Positions 30,957-40,106 of a DNA stretch of 64,000 bases are shown here, one piece after another. Under the pieces are notes generated by a model, which saw only the letters and a list, made by a program, of their open reading frames with translations, was not told the DNA's origin and did not search any database. Each line of letters opens with the position of its first letter. Positions within the stretch are counted from its first letter, which is position 1. Source of the stretch: Paenibacillus sp. DCT19 (GTDB taxonomy: Bacteria > Bacillota > Bacilli > Paenibacillales > Paenibacillaceae). The DNA is taken from the NCBI RefSeq assembly GCF_003268635.1, contig NZ_CP029639.1, positions 3,545,501 through 3,609,500 of the forward strand. The letters run 5' to 3'. Made by a program: the position numbers and the translations under genes.

Positions 30957-32090
30957 TCATGTTTTACTTCTGTTAACATAACGTTCCACTTCAAGGGAAG
31001 CAAGCAGATAGGGGGCCATCCCCATTGGAGCATCTTCAACGATTTCCTCCGAAATATAATAGTCGTAGGAACCATTTCGATCTTGGCTTAATCCTGCTCC
31101 ATGGCATATTTGTTTTAGATGTATACCATGTACATCTTCTTCCGTGAGATGTTCTTCGATACCCTTATATCCTCTAAGCATCGCATTTTCAAATCCCGCT
31201 TCCAAATAACCACGCTCCAGTCCTTTTGCCAAGGCATAAACAAACATGCATGAACCGGACGCCTCTATGTAATTACCCTTCCGGCCGTCTTGATCGAGTA
31301 CCTGATACCACAGTCCTGTTTCTTTATCCTGTACCTGAAGCAGGGCAAGGCACAACCTATGGAAAATACCAATAATGGTTCCACGCTTCGGATGCGTTAT
31401 CGGGAAATGTTCAAGGCAGTCTACAAGTGACATCATGTACCAGCCCACTGCCCGACTCCAGAATTGCGATGACAAGCCCGTGCGGCTATCTGCCCATTTC
31501 TGTTCACGGGATTCATCCCAGCCGTGGTAGAGCAGACCGGTCCGAGGATCGCGAGTTTTACGCTCAATCAGCAATAACTGATGAGCCACCTCGTCCAGTA
31601 ATTCGGGACGTGCAAATACCTTGGCATACTCTGCCAAAAAGGGTGAAGACATATACAGACCATCCAGCCACATTTGAAACGGATATACCTTTTTGTGCCA
31701 GAATCCACCTTCAGAGGTTCGAGGTTGACTAATAAGCTGTGCGGCGAGCAGATGAGCGGCCTCAGCATACCGATCATCTCCTGTTTCTTGGAGCAACCAG
31801 AACAGATTCTTCCCCTGATTAATCTGATCCAGATTGTACTCCTCCAGTGAGTAGGTCTGAATAGAGCCGTCCTTCTGAATAAAGGTGTCCATGTGACCCC
31901 GTACAAACGCCGTATAAGCAGGTTCGTTAAACCATTTTCCAGTGCGCATCATCGCCATCAACAGCATCCCGGGTACATAAGCCCAACGTTTCAAAACGTA
32001 CTCATGCTCTCCCTTATCATTACACTGTCCTATAACGGTATCCGCAATTTTCCGGGCGTTGCTTGCAATTTTGGCCTCTATCTTGGTCAT
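30957..32090 (-). CDS. GH105 unsaturated rhamnogalacturonyl hydrolase
   Basis: This cytoplasmic enzyme removes the 4,5-unsaturated galacturonyl residue from lyase-generated rhamnogalacturonan fragments. The (alpha/alpha)6 barrel signatures are present: QMWLDGLYMSSPF with the catalytic aspartate, SRAVGWYMMSLVDCLEHFP, GNYIEASGSCMFVYALAKG, and the C-terminal DAPMGMAPYLLASLE. The start chosen is ATG 32090 with AGGAGGTCACGG upstream, giving 377 residues, rather than the frame start at 32114. It follows the pectin esterase gene by about 40 bases and is probably co-transcribed with it. It is related to YteR/YesR of Bacillus subtilis. Confidence 0.92.
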   Translation of the reverse strand: MTKIEAKIASNARKIADTVIGQCNDKGEHEYVLKRWAYVPGMLLMAMMRTGKWFNEPAYTAFVRGHMDTFIQKDGSIQTYSLEEYNLDQINQGKNLFWLLQETGDDRYAEAAHLLAAQLISQPRTSEGGFWHKKVYPFQMWLDGLYMSSPFLAEYAKVFARPELLDEVAHQLLLIERKTRDPRTGLLYHGWDESREQKWADSRTGLSSQFWSRAVGWYMMSLVDCLEHFPITHPKRGTIIGIFHRLCLALLQVQDKETGLWYQVLDQDGRKGNYIEASGSCMFVYALAKGLERGYLEAGFENAMLRGYKGIEEHLTEEDVHGIHLKQICHGAGLSQDRNGSYDYYISEEIVEDAPMGMAPYLLASLEVERYVNRSKT

Positions 32091-32132
32091 CTCCGTGACC
32101 TCCTGTCGTTTCAATAGTAAAGGTAATGCTGC

Positions 32133-33023
32133 TCAGTAACCTTCGGGATGCCATCCGTCCAAAATATTTATAATTTGATACTTCATCGTCTCCGATGATG
32201 TCATTTGCCGCGACCAAGAAACTCTTTCCGACGGATTGGCACCTGCGCCACCACTCTCGTATTCCTCATAACGACAAGTTTTCTCTCTATCAGGCTCCCC
32301 CCAATTATGCCAGCCCTCGCCTGTAATGGAACCATCCATAACTGTTCGCAGAAAAGCAACATGCCCATAAGGACGCCAAGGACGCCCAAGATACACATCG
32401 TGAACCCCTTCACCACTTGTAATACGGCAATCCAAAAAGACATATCCGAATGGTGTACCTTCCGGTGTAGATGCTGCCGTTATGTACCCTCTTGATCTTT
32501 TGTTATGAAGTTGGCAGTGATCAAAGAGCGCCGTTGCCGGACCAAAAATATAGTCTACATCCCCCTCAATATAACAATCGTTATAATACTGCTTTCCTGG
32601 GCCCGTATATAACGTATCCTGATCACCGAGAAAACGCACTCTGCGAAAGACGGCATGGTCTCCATCAACAAAAGCGGCTACAGCCTGCCCCGTCCCGGGT
32701 CCAGAGGCATTTTGGATCGTTATATTCTCGGCTGTAAACTGCTTCGCAAATATATTTATGGTCCCTGAGCGAAATGTTCCGAGTGGTTTTCCCTCTGCAT
32801 CCAGTGTATGTGCATTATCCGACCAGCTTATAATTGTGGTGTCTGAATCTTCGCCGAGCAATAGAATGGGCGGAGCATCAGATGGGATGGTTACTTTCTC
32901 TTGATAGAGCCCTGGTTTGATTCGAATCGTAACCTCCGATTGATGCCCCTGAGAGATCGAATCCACAGCATCCTGGAGACTGGTATAATCTCCGTTTTGT
33001 CCAGCAGATACAGTAATCAACAT
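32133..33023 (-). CDS. Pectin methylesterase (CE8)
   Basis: The right-handed beta-helix esterase of 296 residues starts directly with the mature domain (LITVSAGQNGDYTSLQDAVD). It lacks a signal peptide, so it is an intracellular esterase acting on imported methylated oligogalacturonides. Catalytic motifs are intact: GDQDTLYTG, DCYIEGDVDYIFG with the nucleophile aspartate, and YLGRPWRPYG with the arginine. AAAGGGGAAACGT precedes ATG 33023. It is the first gene of a unit with GH105 and divergent from an AraC regulator. Confidence 0.92.
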   Translation of the reverse strand: MLITVSAGQNGDYTSLQDAVDSISQGHQSEVTIRIKPGLYQEKVTIPSDAPPILLLGEDSDTTIISWSDNAHTLDAEGKPLGTFRSGTINIFAKQFTAENITIQNASGPGTGQAVAAFVDGDHAVFRRVRFLGDQDTLYTGPGKQYYNDCYIEGDVDYIFGPATALFDHCQLHNKRSRGYITAASTPEGTPFGYVFLDCRITSGEGVHDVYLGRPWRPYGHVAFLRTVMDGSITGEGWHNWGEPDREKTCRYEEYESGGAGANPSERVSWSRQMTSSETMKYQIINILDGWHPEGY

Positions 33024-33094
33024 ACGTTTCCCCTTTCAACTTACTTTGGAGATAAACTATAATGGTAATAACTAAAGAGTGATAAGGAGCGGCC

Positions 33095-33979
33095 ATGAAA
33101 AGTGTAAGCGTTTCCCAACCGAAATACCATGTGGCAAACGAGCAATTCAGCATCCAGCACATGAAACGTGCAGGCATCACAGCTATGCCCCGGGCTCACA
33201 GTCATCCTTTCGTTGAACTGTATTATCTTAAAGAAGGTCAACGTATTTATTTTGTAGATAGTCAAGTGGTCACGCTTCAAAAAGGAGAGATTATTCTTAT
33301 CCAATCCGATGAGATGCATGCGACCGCAAGCTCCGAAATTGCTGAATTTGAACGAATTCTAATTAACTATAATCCAGCACTTCTGCCCACCCCGCTTCAG
33401 GATGATACGAAATGGTTTAACAAGCGCGGCTTTCACCTTTTTCGGCTGATGCTGCGCGAGCAGAACGAAGCAGAAAACCTTCTGGTACGTATGGTTGAGG
33501 AATGTCAGGAATGTCGGCCGTTTTACGAAACAAGCGTTCTAACTTTATTTGCTGAATTAATGATTCTCCTTCAACGTACAGAACCTCTCTCTCAGAGCGA
33601 CTGCACGAAGCACCCACTGCACAACCTCGTTACCGATGTCGCTACTTATATTCGCAAACATTATGAGAAGCCACTGACTTTGGAAGAAACAGCTAGACAA
33701 TTCTTCATCAGCTCTTCCTACTTGAGCCGCATATTCTACAGACTGACAGGCTTTCATTTTCGGGAGTATGTCGTGCACATTCGAATTCAACAGGCCAAGC
33801 GACTCATTACCCAATCCAATAGCAAAATCCAGGACATTGCCTCACTTGTCGGGTTTGAGCATCTGTCCCACTTTAACAAAACCTTCAAGAGGGTAACAGG
33901 TTACAACCCTTCACACTATCGAAAAGAAATCAAATTTCGTCAGGGGGAACGCCTGTTTCAACCTAGTAAAGAACTCTAA
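33095..33979 (+). CDS. AraC-family transcriptional regulator of the pectin genes
   Basis: This intact 294-residue protein has an N-terminal cupin sensor (HSHPFVELYYLKEGQRIYF, KGEIILIQSDEMHA) and a C-terminal pair of helix-turn-helix motifs (LTLEETARQFFISSSYLSRI; IQDIASLVGFEHLSHFNKTF; YNPSHYRKEI). TAAGGAGCGGCC precedes ATG 33095. It is divergent from the pectin esterase/GH105 unit with 71 bases between starts, so it most likely controls it. Its stop overlaps the stop of the convergent GH43 gene by four bases. Confidence 0.9.
   Translation: MKSVSVSQPKYHVANEQFSIQHMKRAGITAMPRAHSHPFVELYYLKEGQRIYFVDSQVVTLQKGEIILIQSDEMHATASSEIAEFERILINYNPALLPTPLQDDTKWFNKRGFHLFRLMLREQNEAENLLVRMVEECQECRPFYETSVLTLFAELMILLQRTEPLSQSDCTKHPLHNLVTDVATYIRKHYEKPLTLEETARQFFISSSYLSRIFYRLTGFHFREYVVHIRIQQAKRLITQSNSKIQDIASLVGFEHLSHFNKTFKRVTGYNPSHYRKEIKFRQGERLFQPSKEL
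33102..33116. promoter_or_regulatory. Candidate CcpA (cre) site at the AraC / pectin esterase divergent promoters
   Basis: gtgtaagcgtttccc matches the cre core (TGTAAGCGTTTCC), missing only the two outer weak positions. It lies at the very start of the AraC reading frame, where bound CcpA would block that gene, and about 80 bases upstream of the esterase start. Confidence 0.5.
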
Positions 33980-35538
33980 TTCAAACCTTCATAATCAAAC
34001 CAATCAAAGTCAGCAAACGTTGTACTAGGAGCTCCCTGAGAGCTGGCGTAAAGGCCGATGTATGTTCCTGTGAAACCTCCAGCCAGGTCAGTGCTTAACA
34101 GCCTTCCATCGACATTCGTGCAGAGTGTCTTCCACTCATCTGTCTCTTCTGTTCTAAAGTAGAAACTATAATCCTGATGACGCGCTTCCACTTTCAGCTG
34201 AACTCTGCCTCCATCACATCGGTTAGAACCAAGCTCTTTTTCTTCTCCCTCGAAGCGTTCGATTAGGCGAAGAATATACCTGTCACCTTCACGTGATAAG
34301 ACAAAGCGGAAATGAAAGTTCGCGTTATGCAGCAGCACTAAGCCAGCCACTTCACCATTCGCTTGGGGTTCAAATATAAGACTTACTGCAGCGATAAAAC
34401 TTAAATGCTGTTGGCGTCGTCCAATAAAAGAGGGGTTCCCTTGCTCTATTAACTGTTCCGGCTTCAGTTTTAAACGCAGATATCCTGGATGTTCAGTTAG
34501 ACTCCAGAACTCACCACGGGGTGTTCGAAGGAAATTCCAAACGGGAGATAGTTCTGCGACATCAAAATCCTCTCTCACAGAGGGGATCTCCCACGTGTGT
34601 TCTGGCAGGTTCGGGGCAACCGTCTCAAACTCCAACATTCCTTTTCCAGGACTAACCACTGGCCACTCATTTTCCCAAATTACAGGTGCAAGAAACGTCT
34701 CACGACCAAGATTGCGGTAATAACCTCCCGCAGTGCGGGAAGCAAGACAAAACATCCACCACTCGCCATGTTGAGTCTCCACCAGTTCCCCGTGACCCAC
34801 GTTGACAATTGGAAACTCTCTTCCAAGATGCCTGTGAGTCAAAATGGGATTAGCTTTGTGACCCTCATAAGGACCCTTGACGTTCCTGCTCCTTGCTATG
34901 GTGACTGCATGGGTGTGGCCAGTTCCTCCTTCTGCGACAGTAACATAGTACCATTTGCCAATTTTGTATAGATGAGCACCTTCTTGTGCATGTGCAACCT
35001 TAAGTGCTCCTTGCCAGATACTACACTTCTCTCCAACCAATCTACCTTGACTCAGATCGATTTCCTGCAACCAGATGTCCATGTGTTTGGGATATTCCTG
35101 CCCTCCTGGAGGAACTCGGTTGCCTGTATAATATACGCGGCCATCATCGAAGAACAGAGATGGATCAATACCGGGAGCATCTTCTAGCCAAACAGGGTCT
35201 GACCAGTCTCCGGCAGGATCGGTAGCCGTAACATAGAAATTATGCTGCTGTTTCTCATTATCGACGTAGGTTGTAATCATATAAAAGATCCCATTATGAT
35301 AGCGGATCGTAGGTGCCCAGATTCCCATAGATGGAGCAATATGATCGAGATTCAATTGAGAAGGCCGATCCAGGATATGGCCTAGCTGACGCCAGTTAAC
35401 CAAATCCTTACTATGAAACAAGGGCACGCCAGGGAAATACTCAAAGCTTGAAGTTACCAGATAATAATCCTCTCCCACTCTTATGGCTGATGGGTCAGGG
35501 TAAAATCCGGGGAGTACGGGGTTTTGAAATTTCCTCAA
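33976..35538 (-). CDS. GH43 family beta-xylosidase / alpha-L-arabinofuranosidase
   Basis: A five-bladed propeller is followed by a beta-sandwich. The general base Asp lies in FYPDPSAIRVGEDYYLV, the pKa-modulating Asp in GIDPSLFFDDG and the acid Glu in AHAQEGAHLYKIG. The C-terminal DUF1349/GH43_C2 domain (SFIGRRQQHLSFIAAVSL, TFADFDWFDYEG) places it in the xylosidase/arabinosidase subgroup. The start chosen is TTG 35538 with GAAGGAG upstream, giving 520 residues and RKFQNPVLPGFYPDP as N-terminus; the longer frame to 35589 has no site. No signal peptide, so it would trim imported arabinan or xylan side chains. Confidence 0.9.
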   Translation of the reverse strand: MRKFQNPVLPGFYPDPSAIRVGEDYYLVTSSFEYFPGVPLFHSKDLVNWRQLGHILDRPSQLNLDHIAPSMGIWAPTIRYHNGIFYMITTYVDNEKQQHNFYVTATDPAGDWSDPVWLEDAPGIDPSLFFDDGRVYYTGNRVPPGGQEYPKHMDIWLQEIDLSQGRLVGEKCSIWQGALKVAHAQEGAHLYKIGKWYYVTVAEGGTGHTHAVTIARSRNVKGPYEGHKANPILTHRHLGREFPIVNVGHGELVETQHGEWWMFCLASRTAGGYYRNLGRETFLAPVIWENEWPVVSPGKGMLEFETVAPNLPEHTWEIPSVREDFDVAELSPVWNFLRTPRGEFWSLTEHPGYLRLKLKPEQLIEQGNPSFIGRRQQHLSFIAAVSLIFEPQANGEVAGLVLLHNANFHFRFVLSREGDRYILRLIERFEGEEKELGSNRCDGGRVQLKVEARHQDYSFYFRTEETDEWKTLCTNVDGRLLSTDLAGGFTGTYIGLYASSQGAPSTTFADFDWFDYEGLN

Positions 35539-35810
35539 TGTCAGCTCTCCTTCAGCAAATGTATTGTAAACACGCCCATTATAGTTCAATCAGATGTAAA
35601 TTTCTTGCTTAATCCATGTTCAGTTCCCTTCTTTTTATACTTTCTTGCTCTGTATTGTATTGATTTGAATGAGTGACTCGAATATAAATCTACAGTTGAT
35701 TAGGAGAATATCCTCGCGTGAGGACCTTTTCAACTGAGAAACCAGTGCCAACTCAGGGTGATCCTCGTTCATTATGCATACTAATAAAAGAACAAATATG
35801 AATTATAAAT
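35539..35810. other. Intergenic region upstream of GH43
   Basis: No gene is supported. It holds the GH43 promoter on the minus strand and ends at the terminator of the SDR gene. Confidence 0.5.
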
Positions 35811-35832
35811 AACCACGCTATTCAGCGTGGTT
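35811..35832 (-). terminator. Rho-independent terminator of the SDR gene
   Basis: A 9-bp perfect stem (aaccacgct / agcgtggtt) has a four-base loop. It is 33 bases beyond the restored SDR stop, with a short T-rich tail in both directions. Confidence 0.75.
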
Positions 35833-35864
35833 GTTTTAGCCTCAATGAGGAATATTGTTTTACA

Positions 35865-36621
35865 TCAATCCATATGGGAGCCACCGTTAATGTCGATTTC
35901 CTCTCCAGTAATATAAGATGCCTCCTTTGAGGCCAGGAAAGCGCGCTGACGCTATTTCTTCAGTTTCTCCCGGACGTCCCATTGGAATACCCGAAATTAC
36001 ACCGTTGGCTGTGTCCTGGTCGAGCGATTTCCAGATGTCTGTGTTCACCAATCCTGGTGCGATACAGTTTACAGTTATGCCGTTTGCAGCCACTTCTCGT
36101 GCAAGGTTCTTGGAGAATCCAAGCACGGCAGCTTTCGAAGCTGAGTAGTGGGCTCCACCGAAGACGCCACCACCACGTTTCGCTGATACGGATGACAAGC
36201 TAATGATCCGCCCATATTCTTGTTTTTTCATCTGATCCAGAACCGCCTGGGTACATAAGAATAATCCAAACATGTTTACGTTGAATACGCGGGTAATGTC
36301 CTCCAGCGTCATTTCCTCGACAGTTACTTTTTGGGAGATTCCCGCATTGTTCACTAGGATGTCGATTCTTCCATAGTGTTGAACCACCTGTTCAACCATA
36401 GTCCGGTTTGATTCCTCGCTGGTTACATTCAGTTCAATACCGAATGCTTCCCCGCCTTCAGCTCGGATAGCGTCGACTGTCTCTCGGATTCCTTCTTGGT
36501 TGAGATCCGCGATGACCAGCTTCGCGCCTTGTTTGGCCAGCGTCAAAGCAATGGTGCGTCCGATCCCCCGTTTTGATCCGCTTCCTGTGACAATTGCTAC
36601 TCTGTTTTTTAATTCGAACAT
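35865..36621 (-). pseudogene. Short-chain dehydrogenase/reductase (frameshifted near the end)
   Basis: The classical SDR signature is complete: cofactor site VTGSGSKRGIGR, NNAG, catalytic Ser in SLSSVSA and YSASK with Tyr and Lys, then INVNC-like ITVNCIAPG. As written the frame ends at 35887 with a nonsense tail. In the neighbouring frame AFLASKEASYITGEEIDING and a stop at 35865 give the standard ending. The shift near 35941-35946 needs either one base removed or two added, unlike the other breaks in this window. AAAGGAG precedes ATG 36621. It sits 65 bases after the transketolase gene and likely oxidises or reduces a sugar or sugar acid. The substrate is unknown. Confidence 0.85.
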
Positions 36622-36686
36622 TAGTCAACACTCCTTTTAACTTTTATGGTTTGAATCAAGATGTTTTAGGCTTAACTTAAGCCTGC

Positions 36687-37570
36687 TTAACGGTGGACTT
36701 TTACAAGGGATTGCGCCGTTTGAACAATGTTTTTCACAGTAATCCCGTTCATTTCCAGCAACTTCTCATAAGGTGCAGACTCGCCGAATTTATCCTGTAC
36801 ACCGATTCTTCGGACGATGGCACCTCCTTCCCCGGCTACCACTTCGCTAACCGCGCTGCCAAGCCCATTCAAAATATTATGGTCTTCCACCGTAATAATC
36901 CGTCCAGTACGCAAGCACTCCACCACAGCTTCGCGATCAAGCGGTTTAATCGTATGCATGTCCAGCAACTTAACCGACACACCTGACTTTTCCAGTGCTT
37001 CCGCTGCTTCCAAAGCCAAATGAACTGTATCACCGTTAGCGATGATGGCGATGTCTTTTCCATCTTTCAGTTGTTTGGCTTTACCAATCTCAAATTCCTC
37101 GTCTTCACCGTAGATGACAGGAATCGTATCGCGTGTAAAACGGAGATATACCGGTCCATAATGTTCCGCAGCCTTGGCAACCAGCCTGCGGGTGGAAGTA
37201 TAGTCTGCGCCCATAACAACTGTCATGTTCGGAATGGTGCGGAGCACGCCCATGTCCTCAATCGCCTGGTGGCTTCCTCCGTCGTTGGCTGGAGTCAAAC
37301 CGCCATGGGAGCAGGCTATTTTTACGTTTAAGTGAGGATAGCACACCTCTTGGCGAATCTGCTTCGCCATGCGCAAGGAACCAAACACCGCATAAGTGCT
37401 AATGAAAGGAATTTTTCCTGTGGTTGCCAACCCTGCTGCAAGACCAGCCGCATTTTGCTCGGCAATCCCTACGTTGATATGCTGATTCGGAAGTTGCTTT
37501 GCGAACTCCGTTGTTTTGCACGATTTACCAATGTCGATATCCACGACGTAAATATCTTGGTTCTTCGTCA
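36687..37570 (-). pseudogene. Transketolase C-terminal subunit, 5' end missing
   Basis: From TKNQDIYVVDIDIGKSCKT onward the sequence is a typical C-terminal transketolase subunit: HINVGIAEQNAAGLAAGLA with the catalytic Glu, the pyrimidine-binding domain, GLTPANDGGSHQAIEDMGVL and the C-terminal domain ending near IVQTAQSLVKV. The expected first 15-20 residues are absent. The upstream bases instead belong to the rhamnogalacturonan lyase gene in another frame, so the in-frame ATG at 37628 is a chance start. The partner N-terminal subunit, normally just upstream, is also missing. All this fits a deletion that joined the two genes. Confidence 0.85.
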
Positions 37571-38733
37571 ATGGCCAATGCACCGTACAAAACTTCATCC
37601 TTGCCATCACCATCTGCATCGAGGACACTTAAACTATGATTTCCCTGGCCTTGATACTCGGCTCCAGCTTCATCGGTATCGAAGGTCCAACGGTTCACCA
37701 ATCCGCCACCGATGTAGTCGTAAGCAGCCAGTACGGTGCGTGTATAATATCCTCTGGCCATGACGACGCTTGGCGTCACACCATCCAAGTAGGCAATGCC
37801 TCCCAGAAATCGATCTACACGATTGCCATATGAATCGCCCCAAGCGCTAACATCACCTCGTTGCGGATCGTATTCCACAGTAGAAACAGCAGCTCCAGTT
37901 GCCCCGTCGAACAGTGTAAGATATTCAGGGCCCGTTAAGATATAACCGCTGGAGTTGCGGTAATCTTTTGTACCGTCACCGATAATTGTGCCTTGGCCAT
38001 CCTTGGTCCCATCTGCAGTTTTAACAACGACTTCCGCTTTGCCATTGCCGTCCAGATCATAAACCATGAGCTGAGTATAATGTGCTCCCGCACGGATGTT
38101 GACACCTAAGTCAATACGCCACAGCTTCGTGCCATCCAGCTTAATGGCATCGATATACACATTCCCCGTATATCCAGAATTCGAGTTATCCTTCAAGTTA
38201 CTTGGATTCCATAGAAAAACAATCTCGTACTCACCATCCCCATCAAGATCACCAACAGAGGCATCACTGGCGTGGTATGAGTAGGCTACCCCATCTTTCG
38301 TACGACCATCTGCTGGCTTATCCAGTGGAATTGGTAAATATTGATTATGCCAAACGGAAACTACACCTGGTTGCATTTCCTCCTTCCCCGCAACGATGGC
38401 TGAAATCTGATATTGAGAGCTGTCAAAACCAGTTGTATCCAAATAATTGGTCACATTGGTAATCGGTGTCGCATTTACTTTGATTCCATTTTTATATATA
38501 TTGAAAGCGATTTCATTCGAATCAGTAGATAAATAACGCCAACTTAAAAATACACCATTGTCTACAAGAACAGCAACCAAACCTCGGCCAAGGTACTCTG
38601 CCTGACGTGGTTGCAAACTACTCGATGACTCAGCCCGCGCTGGGGAAGGAAAAATGGCAGAAGAAAGAGCCATTGTAAATGATAAAAAGAATACAAGCAT
38701 TGATTTCAATACTGATTTCGCTTGTGAATCCAT
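37570..38733 (-). pseudogene. PL11 rhamnogalacturonan lyase, 3' part missing
   Basis: A Sec signal peptide is cleaved after ALA-type ARA at residue 34, followed by the PL11 beta-propeller: EYLGRGLVAVLVDNGVFLSW, DASVGDLDGDGEYEIVFLWN, GAHYTQLMVYDLDGNGKAEV and LSVLDADGDGKDEVLYGALA, with repeated calcium-binding DxDGDG loops. The family is about 600 residues. Here it breaks off after ALAID at residue 388 and runs 13 residues into transketolase sequence in a foreign frame. The intact enzyme is secreted and cuts the rhamnose-galacturonate backbone, giving the unsaturated ends that GH105 removes. It is related to YesW/YesX. Confidence 0.88.
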
Positions 38734-39301
38734 TTAACCAATCCTCCTGTCTAACTAATATAGATCAGTGCTCCCTTAATGTATGTTGCATGGTGCATTC
38801 ATTTCAACCAGAGCCACCCTTTTGATAACGCTTACTTAAATGGACATTTGCTACTCTTCCTCATGTTCTTTAGCCTACTTTGAAGCATCCCCCCTCCCAA
38901 TACCAATAAAAAAACGCGTATTCATTACTTTGAAATGTCGATAGGAAATCTGCTGCCCTAAGGCATCAATAAAGTCCTTAATTCCTACAGTACACAAAAT
39001 GTGAAAAATTTTAATTGAGGGCAAGACACAATTGAAGTAATTAAAAATCTTTTTTGTTTAATTCGATTTTGTAAAGTAATTTTATCACTTCAAGGTTCGA
39101 ACCCTAAATGGATAAAAAATAAAAACACATGTATATTTCACTCTTTATTTCTGGTTTATGTTTGTTACACATTAGCATCCACTGACTTTGAAGTTCCAAT
39201 TTTGAACAAGCTTGTTCCTGTTTCTTATAAAAAATTTTATAAGGCTCCATTTTTTCCACTCAGTAACTAATAAATATAAAACCTCATTCCCTTCGTTGTG
39301 C
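38734..39301. other. Intergenic region between the lyase and the TetR gene
   Basis: No gene is supported. It holds the lyase promoter with a cre-like site, and AT-rich sequence further right. Confidence 0.5.
38823..38837. promoter_or_regulatory. Candidate CcpA (cre) site upstream of the PL11 lyase
   Basis: The minus strand reads aagtaagcgttatca, matching 14 of 15 cre positions. It is 90 bases upstream of the lyase start, a plausible position for catabolite control. Confidence 0.6.
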
Positions 39302-39352
39302 ATTGCTCATTGAGAATTAATTCGCAAAAGGAAACATTGCCTAATGAGCAAT
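39302..39352. promoter_or_regulatory. Inverted repeat upstream of the TetR/MMPL genes, candidate operator
   Basis: attgctcatt and aatgagcaat form a perfect 10-bp inverted repeat 31 bases apart. It is centred about 80 bases before the TetR start, spanning the likely promoter. TetR-type repressors commonly bind such sites and repress their own gene and the adjacent pump. Confidence 0.6.
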
Positions 39353-39408
39353 TTAGTGTTATATTTTTCCTGTCTTGATACCCTTTAAGAACGAGGTGAA
39401 ACTTTGAA

Positions 39409-40020
39409 ATGATGAAACAAAGCTTACGGGAAATGAAAAGAGAGGCAACTGCTCATGCCTTAGCCGAAGCCGCTTTCCAACTTGCTACTGAACGCGGTTT
39501 AGATGGATTCATAGTTGAAGATGTAGCGCAACGAGCTGGATATTCCCGAAGAACATTCGCGAATCATTATTCTTGTAAGGAAGAAGCTGTGGCCATGGCA
39601 GCCTTTCCATACCATGGATTCGATGAATTTGTCGATTTAGTTGAAAAAATGCCTGACAATTCCACACCACTTGATGCGATGTATCAGCTCACTAAAATGC
39701 AACTTACCGAAGGAATAATGCGAGATATGCGGCAACTTGTTTTGCTATCCAAAAGCTATCCATCCCTCGAACCGTATATTTTACGTGTTCTTTACCAGTT
39801 CCAAATAGCAACTCAAAAGTTGTTAGACCATTTATTCCAAGAACGTTACCCCAAAGAATACACCCATTTTCTAGCAGGTGCGATGGTAGCAGCAGTCAGC
39901 CCGCTTTTCACTGGAGACATTGAGGTGCTGCTCCCCTCTCAAACGAAAAAGGAAGAATCTAACAAGGTATTTGATCAGTACTTAGACAAACTCTTTGGTT
40001 ATTTACGAAATGGATTTTAG
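39409..40020 (+). CDS. TetR-family repressor adjacent to an MMPL transporter
   Basis: This 203-residue protein has the N-terminal helix-turn-helix FIVEDVAQRAGYSRRTFANHY and a divergent helical ligand-binding C-terminal domain. GAGGTG precedes the ATG pair at 39409. The MMPL transporter gene follows 86 bases downstream on the same strand, so this is most likely its local repressor. The effector is unknown. Confidence 0.9.
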   Translation: MMKQSLREMKREATAHALAEAAFQLATERGLDGFIVEDVAQRAGYSRRTFANHYSCKEEAVAMAAFPYHGFDEFVDLVEKMPDNSTPLDAMYQLTKMQLTEGIMRDMRQLVLLSKSYPSLEPYILRVLYQFQIATQKLLDHLFQERYPKEYTHFLAGAMVAAVSPLFTGDIEVLLPSQTKKEESNKVFDQYLDKLFGYLRNGF

Positions 40021-40106
40021 ATTGTAATTAAATCCTGATCCTCAACACTATTTATGTAATCTTTAGACAAACAATTAATTTTTTTGGACGGAGAGGGGTT
40101 ATTTTC

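Noticed and set aside
32205..32737. Plus-strand frames opposite the pectin esterase
   Set aside because: They are antisense to intact catalytic motifs of CE8.
34597..35225. Several plus-strand frames inside the GH43 gene
   Set aside because: They are antisense shadows of a well-conserved enzyme.
37571..37628. In-frame N-terminal extension of the transketolase (MSSMQMVMARMK...)
   Set aside because: These bases encode the lyase in another frame; the residues match no transketolase.
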